Shown here: one piece after another, positions 58,883 through 64,000 of the stretch
Numbering within the stretch: position 1 is the first letter of the stretch
How the letters are laid out: each line of letters starts with the position of its first letter
Origin: Adiantum capillus-veneris
Lineage: Eukaryota > Streptophyta > Polypodiopsida > Polypodiales > Pteridaceae
Direction of reading: 5' to 3'
DNA length: 64,000 nt
Assembly: GCA_014529385.2 (NCBI GenBank)
Contig: CM043962.1
Span: forward strand, 45,389,598-45,453,597
Program-made: the position numbers and the translations under genes
The notes under the pieces: model-generated
Databases searched by the model: none
What the model saw: the letters and a program-made list of their open reading frames with translations, nothing else
What the model was told of the DNA's origin: nothing

Positions 58883-61534
58883 CTATATGGCACTTGTCGG
58901 GTTGAGTTGACCTCCCATGTCGTAGAGCTTCTTTAAACCTTCTTCTACCCTTTGTAGATGCAATGATTTTGAGCTATAAATACAGAAATCATCAATGAAC
59001 ACCCTAATTGACTTTCCAAAGAATGCTTGAAACACCATATTCATGAAACGTTGGAATGTTGCAGGAGCATTTGTCAGACCAAATGGCATGACTCTAAAAG
59101 CATAACAACCCCAAGGAGTGATAAAGGTTGTTTTCAATTGATCCTCCAGTGCAATCCCTATTTGAAAGTAACCTGAGGAACCATCGCACACAGTGTACTT
59201 CTCATGACCAGCTACCTCATTTAGTATCTCATCCTGGAATGGGAGGGGAAAGTGATCTCTCTTTGTTGCCTCATTGAGGGGACGGTAATCCACACACACC
59301 CTCCACTTGCCGTTCTTCTTAGGAGTGACAACAACAGGAGAGACCCACTCTGAATTCTCCACTGGATAAATGAACCCTGCTGCTAGAAGCTTTCTTACCT
59401 CCTTGAGTAAAGCCTGCTCCTTGATGACTCCTAGCCTTCGTAGCTTCTGAGCCTTAGGTGTGGCCTCTGGCTTCAACTCAATTTTGTGTTGAACAGCATC
59501 TACTCCACGCACATCGGTGTAGTCTTTAGCAAAAAGCCTAGGAAACTTCCTTAGCACACATTTGAACTCCTCTCTTTCATCCTTTGTAAGTGTTGTTGAT
59601 AGCATACCTTCCAGCATCCCTTCATCTTGATCACCTTCGTTCTCTTGAGGACCTACCTCCTCCAAGCCTTGACAAGAGGTCTCTTGGTTGCTTGGCTTAA
59701 ACCTTACCCCCATGACTTCGATGGAAGACTCCTCTTTAGTAATGCTGCCGCTACTTTCTTCTTCTGAAGTGCTATCGGTCCAACCTTCTTCCGTCTCACT
59801 TTGAGATGATTCTTCATGGAGCTCCTCTTGGTGTTGCTCCTTCATGTCAAAGACAACCTTCTTGTGATTGTCATTCCTGCAAATTAGCTTTCCACTCTCC
59901 CAATCCTGCAAAGCTCGCATTTTCATTAGCCATGGTCTTCCTAGGATAAATGGGTAACCATTTCCCTTGGTAGACATGACATAGAAATCCACTGCCTTCT
60001 TAATGCCAAAGGCCTCCACAAAAACATTTTTACAAATGCCTACGCACCTAGCCTTGCTATTGTTTGCCATCTTGACCCTAATTTCAGGTGTCTCATGGAT
60101 GTGCATGCCTAGTTTTTGCATGAGTCCCTCTGTCATGATGCAAATTTGTGCACCCCCATCCACTAGACCTTTCCTAACCAATCTCCCTTTGATGTAACAG
60201 TCTAGCACCGGTGTAATGTCCTCATTCATTTCAGCTTGTGCAATTTTTACAACAGGCACACTCTCTTTTACCTTTCTCCTAGTGCTAACTGCCCTTGTTA
60301 AATCCCTCCTAACTTGTGGAAATAATGCAAGAAATTGAGGCCATGAAATATCAGGACCCTTACCTCTCATGTCTTCCAACAAGTTGTACGGAGCCATACC
60401 ATGTCCAAGAGGGAAGTCTTGGAGGTTGATACGACGTCGAGTCCTCTTGGTTTCCTTGGTTCCCTTTGCCTTCTTGCCTTGTCCATGGTCACTCTGTGAT
60501 GTGACTCCTTCTTTCTCTTTACCTTTTCCTTGGCCACGCTTAATTCCATTGGCTTCCATGTCAACCTCATTTGAATTTGTCACCTCTACCACATGCACAT
60601 TTGGATCTGGCAAAGGTGGAACTCCTTCTACCCCTTGTGGAGGTGGTCTTGGTCCATTTGGCCTTTGTAGAAGCCTTGGTTGTTGACCAGTTCCTTCACC
60701 TGCATTCATCACTGGGTAATTCAAGTTAGGCCTCCCTGGCTCCCCACGGGGCCAAGGACAATTATACATCCCATGTCCAGACTCTCCGCAATTCCAACAT
60801 TGCAAGACTCTCCTAGGTCGTGGATCTCGCTCTTCAGACTTCTTTGCTTGTCCCTTTGGACCTACAGCTTGTGCAAGGTGAATTGACAGGCTGCTTAAAG
60901 ATTCGTTTAACTTCTCAATTACTTCCGCCGTTACCTCAGGAAGCTCCCTCGATGTTGATGCTTGTGACTTACCTTTGGGTCTAAGACCTTCTATTGGAAC
61001 CTCTCCCCTTAAGCACTTGAGTTTCCTATACTTCTCAGCAGCCCTAGTTTCAGCTGCATCAAAAGTAGCAGGTGCACCCGCCTCAACTTTTACCTTAAGG
61101 TCAGGAAAGAGTCTGGCTATGAACCTCTCCTTCTTTAAAAATTCTGCACCATCACCAGGGTTAGCAACATTTCGTATCCATAGAGCCCAAAGACGTAGAA
61201 ACTCTTGCTTGTACAAGTAGTAGTCATCTAAGTCTTTTTGCTTATGAGAAACAATGTCTTGCCATAGTTTTTGAGTGTTTTGGGGATCAAAGAAGTATCT
61301 CTTAAAACGATTTAAAACTTCTGTGTAATTCCCCTTAACTTCCTCAGGCAAAGAGTCAAACCAAGTACTAGCATCTTTCCTAAGGACCACCTCAAACATT
61401 TCTACACGTTCTTGATCGGTTACTATCCTCTTGATACGGCAAGACATCTTGAAATTTGCTAAAAATAATTCTGCATCCTCTCCAGGCTCTCCAAAGAAAA
61501 GAGGATATCCAGACATTTGGCGTTGGCTCTCCAT
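58883..61534 (-). CDS. Gypsy-2 gag - protease - reverse transcriptase
   Basis: 883 codons from the ATG at 61534 (MESQRQMSGYPLFFGEPGED). Capsid at about residues 1-190 (ANFKMSCRIK, STWFDSLPEE, YYLYKQEFLRLWALWIRN). Zinc knuckle CWNCGESGHGMYNC at about 247-260. A charged linker with HGQGKKAKG leads to protease at about 455-560 (VRKGLVDGGAQICIMTEGLM, VKMANNSKARC, PFILGRPWL), again with DGGA. RT starts near 690: SEWVSPVVVTPKKNGK, RVCVDYRPLNEATKRDHFPL, GLTNAPATFQRFMN and the catalytic FIDDF (about 59000-58986). The frame ends early at 58883 because one base is missing near 58905; the next frame takes up the sequence at once. Gag and pol share one frame. Confidence 0.9.
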   Translation of the reverse strand: MESQRQMSGYPLFFGEPGEDAELFLANFKMSCRIKRIVTDQERVEMFEVVLRKDASTWFDSLPEEVKGNYTEVLNRFKRYFFDPQNTQKLWQDIVSHKQKDLDDYYLYKQEFLRLWALWIRNVANPGDGAEFLKKERFIARLFPDLKVKVEAGAPATFDAAETRAAEKYRKLKCLRGEVPIEGLRPKGKSQASTSRELPEVTAEVIEKLNESLSSLSIHLAQAVGPKGQAKKSEERDPRPRRVLQCWNCGESGHGMYNCPWPRGEPGRPNLNYPVMNAGEGTGQQPRLLQRPNGPRPPPQGVEGVPPLPDPNVHVVEVTNSNEVDMEANGIKRGQGKGKEKEGVTSQSDHGQGKKAKGTKETKRTRRRINLQDFPLGHGMAPYNLLEDMRGKGPDISWPQFLALFPQVRRDLTRAVSTRRKVKESVPVVKIAQAEMNEDITPVLDCYIKGRLVRKGLVDGGAQICIMTEGLMQKLGMHIHETPEIRVKMANNSKARCVGICKNVFVEAFGIKKAVDFYVMSTKGNGYPFILGRPWLMKMRALQDWESGKLICRNDNHKKVVFDMKEQHQEELHEESSQSETEEGWTDSTSEEESSGSITKEESSIEVMGVRFKPSNQETSCQGLEEVGPQENEGDQDEGMLEGMLSTTLTKDEREEFKCVLRKFPRLFAKDYTDVRGVDAVQHKIELKPEATPKAQKLRRLGVIKEQALLKEVRKLLAAGFIYPVENSEWVSPVVVTPKKNGKWRVCVDYRPLNEATKRDHFPLPFQDEILNEVAGHEKYTVCDGSSGYFQIGIALEDQLKTTFITPWGCYAFRVMPFGLTNAPATFQRFMNMVFQAFFGKSIRVFIDDFCIYSSKSLHLQRVEEGLKKLYDMGGQLNPTSAI

Positions 61535-61583
61535 TATTATGAAAGATTACAACACGAGTTACAATAAGGGATACAATAGAGAT

Positions 61584-62042
61584 CTAGAACCACTCGCCTG
61601 CAAATGAAGAAGTGAGAAAATACCACTCTAGGTTTTCTTCTTCAGCTATCCAAGCTTCAATAAGGTCTCGATTTGTTTGATCAAAACAAAAGGGTAGACT
61701 ATTGATGAGCTCTAAGAAGGGTTGAAATTCTTCAAAGCTAAGGCGATAAACAGAAATCTCTAGAACTTCATTTTCTGGATCCAAAAGAGCAACCACGTCC
61801 CAAGTGATAAATTGCACTTGCTCTACAATTCCCAATGCACAAGCGGTTTGTATAAAAACTAGATCTTCATGCTCGTCGAAGGCCGTGAGAAAGTAGCAAT
61901 TGACTAGGAGCTCCTTTCCTTCGAGTTCCACACAGTCGGAGTGAGGCAACCTTCTCACAATTTCATAAAGAACATCCTCATCAAGTCCAATCAAGTTTGC
62001 AAGATTTAAAGACTCCACTTGTGCTACAAAATTCTTGGACAA
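61584..62042 (-). CDS. Gypsy-2 accessory ORF b2
   Basis: 152 codons, opening with TTG; there is no in-frame ATG near the start, so it may be an internal exon or a broken copy. It is a paralogue of b1: EIVRRLPH, FIQTACALGIVEQVQF and YRLSFEEFQPFLELINSLPF match VVRRLPH, FIQLVCALRLVNRVKF and HRLTFGEFFPHLRLINSLPF. Acidic. The LxxDxLxxIVRRLPH-type start has a loose F-box-like look, which is not enough for a call. It lies only 50 bp before gag. Confidence 0.6.
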   Translation of the reverse strand: MSKNFVAQVESLNLANLIGLDEDVLYEIVRRLPHSDCVELEGKELLVNCYFLTAFDEHEDLVFIQTACALGIVEQVQFITWDVVALLDPENEVLEISVYRLSFEEFQPFLELINSLPFCFDQTNRDLIEAWIAEEENLEWYFLTSSFAGEWF

Positions 62043-62088
62043 AAACTCCTTAGGATTATGGTTAAATCATTCAAAAGCATAAAGAGAT

Positions 62089-62560
62089 TTACAATGTCTC
62101 TATGAACAAAGTGTCATAGAAAGTAGAGAAGGATGAGAATTTATACAAATTTGCAATCTTCTCTATGCTCTCTTTATTAAGACAAGCTCTGAATAGCTCC
62201 CTATCTCCTTTGTTGAAAGCGAAAGGAAGACTATTAATAAGACGCAAATGAGGGAAAAATTCACCAAATGTGAGTCTATGAAGCATGAACTTTGGCCGCA
62301 AGTTTCCTGAAGAGTCTTCCTCAATGGTGAAATGCACTCGCCAAACGCCAAATTTCACTCTATTTACCAATCTTAGGGCACACACTAGTTGGATGAATGC
62401 GCGGTCTTCCTTAGTGCCCAACAACAAGAGGAAAATGGAATCCACGCGTAGGACCTTCCGTCTTAACTTCACCACCCTCTTGTTATGAGGGAGACGCCTT
62501 ACTACTTGCTCCTGCAACTCAATTGGTAATAGAGCTAGATCTCTAAGGATTGAACTTTCA
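62089..62560 (-). CDS. Gypsy-2 accessory ORF b1, probable 3' exon
   Basis: About 156 codons from a splice-acceptor-like site (TGTGTGCAG/T at 62563-62560), with CTAAC 18-22 bp upstream as a branch-point candidate. The open frame extends further left but has no ATG. Joined to the donor in ORF a1 (62953, TTAG/GTACGA) the phase is correct, and the product would be about 213 aa. Residues: ILRDLALLPIELQEQVVRRL, EDRAFIQLVCALRLVNRVKF, LRLINSLPFAFNKGDRELFR. Basic to neutral, no membrane segment. Unknown family, paralogue of b2. Confidence 0.6.
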
Positions 62561-62669
62561 CTGCACACACATTCCCAGTTAGAATAAATGATCGTTTTTT
62601 TGTTTCTTGTAACAACTTGGACAAAGAAAAAACAAACATACACACTACTTTGCCGGGCTGCACTTCATT

Positions 62670-62888
62670 TTAAAATAAAATGAACACATGTACATCAAAA
62701 GAAGTGTGGTAGTTGATGAGAGGTAGAATGACAGGGTTTGGTGATGCAAGAATTTCTCCTGCTCTTTGGGCACCAAACATGAACACCATTCGTTGTTGAA
62801 AATGGATCTTTCTACTAATTGCAACGTTTATTCTAATGTGTGGAGTAAAATGAAAGGGAAAAAACTCTATTCCTGGGCCATTATCCAT
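62670..62888 (-). CDS. Gypsy-2 accessory ORF a2
   Basis: 72 codons from the ATG at 62888. It is a paralogue of a1: RINVAISRKIHFQQR, FGAQRAGEILASPNPVILPL and FDVHVFILF match the a1 sequence. The donor-like GT of a1 is not kept (AACTAC in place of AGGTAC). It lies inside the intron proposed for a1-b1, so it may be a spare or decaying exon. Confidence 0.55.
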   Translation of the reverse strand: MDNGPGIEFFPFHFTPHIRINVAISRKIHFQQRMVFMFGAQRAGEILASPNPVILPLINYHTSFDVHVFILF

Positions 62889-62909
62889 GGCCTATGCATG
62901 TCCTAATGC

Positions 62910-63122
62910 TTAAAACAAAACAAAAATATAGACGTCCAAACTAAGGTCGTACCTAATGAGAGGCAAAATAAAAGGATTTACTGAAGCGTTTATCTCGGCC
63001 AACCTAAGAGGACCTAAAATTCTACGAATGACACGTTGAAATTGCAACTTAGTACTAACAATTATGTGTACCTTTTGCCTTGCAATGGGAATGAAGGGAT
63101 CATACAAAGCTTCGTGATTCAT
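62910..63122 (-). CDS. Gypsy-2 accessory ORF a1, probable first exon
   Basis: 70 codons from the ATG at 63122 (MNHEALYDPFIPIARQKVH). A donor-like TTAG/GTACGA at 62953 would end the exon after 56 codons plus two bases and join b1 in frame. Unspliced, the product ends YDLSLDVYIFVLF. It lies about 75 bp after the 5' LTR, so it is the first ORF on the element RNA, ahead of gag. Confidence 0.58.
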   Translation of the reverse strand: MNHEALYDPFIPIARQKVHIIVSTKLQFQRVIRRILGPLRLAEINASVNPFILPLIRYDLSLDVYIFVLF

Positions 63123-63174
63123 GCAAACTACTTGACTATGCTAAAGGTTGATTCTACACAAAAATACACAAGCC

Positions 63175-63194
63175 GTCCTCCGTGGGGGCACCAA
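63175..63194 (-). promoter_or_regulatory. Gypsy-2 primer-binding region
   Basis: In element sense TTGGTGCCCCCACGGAGGAC begins two bases after the LTR end CCTCA. TTGGTGCC is a usual start of gypsy primer sites; the donor tRNA cannot be named with confidence. Confidence 0.6.
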
Positions 63195-63196
63195 TT

Positions 63197-63455
63197 TGAG
63201 GCGGTCCGGGGCGGGCAACAAGAAGAGTGGCCTCTAGACACCCTTCAAGGCTCCCGTGCTGCTCAATGGGGCTGGGGCACAACACAACACAAACCAAAAC
63301 AACAAACCCACCGCCAAATCCCAACTACACAAGGGGCACCACCTAGTTTAAGAGCGAACTAGGACGCAAAAGAGGAGAATCGTTAGAGCAACCCACAAAC
63401 AAGCAAGGAATTTACACTAACCCTAACACCAATGGAGTACTCTCACACACTAAAA

Positions 63456-63507
<52 letters not shown>

Positions 63508-64000
63508 TGCTCGGGCTGCTTTGAAACGTATCGGCAATGATCAAGCAAACACAACTATATATTTAAGAAAGAGAGAGAAAGGGGGAGGGGGTGCTTGTTG
63601 CATTAATACCTTCTTACAAATCTGTCATGACAAATCAAAGTGAGATTAGTACTTGTTCAACATAGCTTGCGTAAATTTCACCACAACACATCACAAGAAA
63701 AGCCACCCCAATCACTGTCTTAAGGCTAGGGGAGTCCTCTCCACCCTGTCGCCCTCTTACAATATGTGGGATTTATGTCTAGATTGATGACAACACCAGA
63801 GACAAGCTATCAAGAACTTAACAAAAGAAAAAAACACCAAGACACTTACACATCATTGTTGTCCATTACTTCACGTTGGAAGGGAGACAAAGTATCCAAG
63901 CTTAGTCCAAATCCACCCTCCTTGATTCAGCGAATGTTGGGCTTACACTAGTAGGAGAAATGATAGATTTCCTACTCTCAATTGAATGATCACTCTCTCT
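63197..64000 (-). repeat. Gypsy-2 5' LTR (partial, window ends inside it)
   Basis: Matches 54693-55540 almost base for base, differing mainly in the GA array length and a few substitutions (for example ATACCTTC against ATATCTTC near 63608). From the left LTR length, about 730 bp of it should lie beyond the window. Confidence 0.92.

Larger units (their letters stand above)
54693..64000 (-). mobile_element. Gypsy-2: Tat-like Ty3/gypsy retrotransposon, 5' LTR cut by window end
   Basis: Minus-strand element. The left LTR (3' LTR) is 54693-56227; the right LTR (5' LTR) starts at 63197 and runs past 64000. Polypurine tract at 56228-56243, primer-binding region at 63194-63175. In sense order it has two pairs of small ORFs (63122-61584), gag-protease-RT (61534-58883), then RT end, RNase H, a second RNase H of the plant/archaeal type and integrase (58865-56256). 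The extra RNase H is the hallmark of the Tat lineage. One base deletion near 58905 is the only lesion noticed in about 1750 codons of gag-pol. Confidence 0.92.

Noticed and set aside
61584..62560. F-box protein call for the Gypsy-2 accessory ORFs
   Set aside because: The LPxELxxxVVRRLPH start has a loose resemblance, but the conserved Trp and downstream repeats are missing. It is kept as unknown.

Overview
The window reads as nuclear DNA of a land plant. The plant-type retrotransposon families, tRNA-iMet and tRNA-Asp-like primer-binding sites, intron-like splice signals and AT-rich intergenic DNA all point that way. The species cannot be fixed from the sequence; the very abundant (GA)n/(TC)n arrays and old nested elements would fit a large, repeat-rich genome such as a fern or other seed-free plant, but that is inference. 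I see no rRNA, tRNA, CRISPR or bacterial-type operon. Nearly everything recognisable is a retroelement, mostly nested or degraded.

Layout. 1092-6582: decayed Ty1/copia element (Copia-1) with short LTRs, tRNA-iMet-type PBS, gag and RT/RNase H but no protease or integrase core; its 3' end is tandemly duplicated to 6985. 7515-10967: a LINE ORF1 fragment joined to a second copia gag-pol (Copia-2). 11180-13518 (-): a broken multi-exon gene of unknown function, with a cluster of five CACGTG boxes just upstream. 14041-23951 (-): a head-to-tail array of non-LTR elements: a LINE with intact ORF1 and ORF2 (LINE-1), a 5'-truncated copy (LINE-2), an ORF1-only 'half-LINE' (A) and a deleted copy (LINE-3), with GA-rich DNA at every junction. 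23946-25757 and 31565-33381: two copies of a 1.8 kb repeat carrying a small unknown ORF. 25844-28162 (-): copia gag remnant plus LTR. 28163-31560 (-): heavily decayed plant L1-type LINE. 33613-46728: 13.1 kb Ty3/gypsy element (Gypsy-1) with an exact 5-bp target duplication. 46734-49900: non-coding. 49968-54692: two more copia gag/LTR remnants with a second half-LINE (B) inserted in the GA tract between them. 54693-end (-): Gypsy-2, a Tat-like gypsy element whose 5' LTR runs off the window.

Most interesting signals. (1) Gypsy-1 appears to encode two retropepsin-like domains: one with DGGA before RT, and a second with DTGA after the integrase, followed by a separate 140-aa ORF behind a TATA-like box. 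(2) Two ORF1-only elements share a terminal hairpin with the autonomous LINE, the arrangement expected of half-LINEs mobilised in trans. (3) The LINE-family insertions with a visible 5' junction mostly lie between (GA)n tracts, and paralogous empty sites support insertion into GA microsatellite, which would be unusual target choice for a plant LINE. (4) Gypsy-2 carries two paralogous pairs of small ORFs upstream of gag; one pair can be joined by an in-frame intron to predict a 213-aa accessory protein.

All calls come from reading the sequence by eye; no database search or alignment software was used, so family names rest on motifs.
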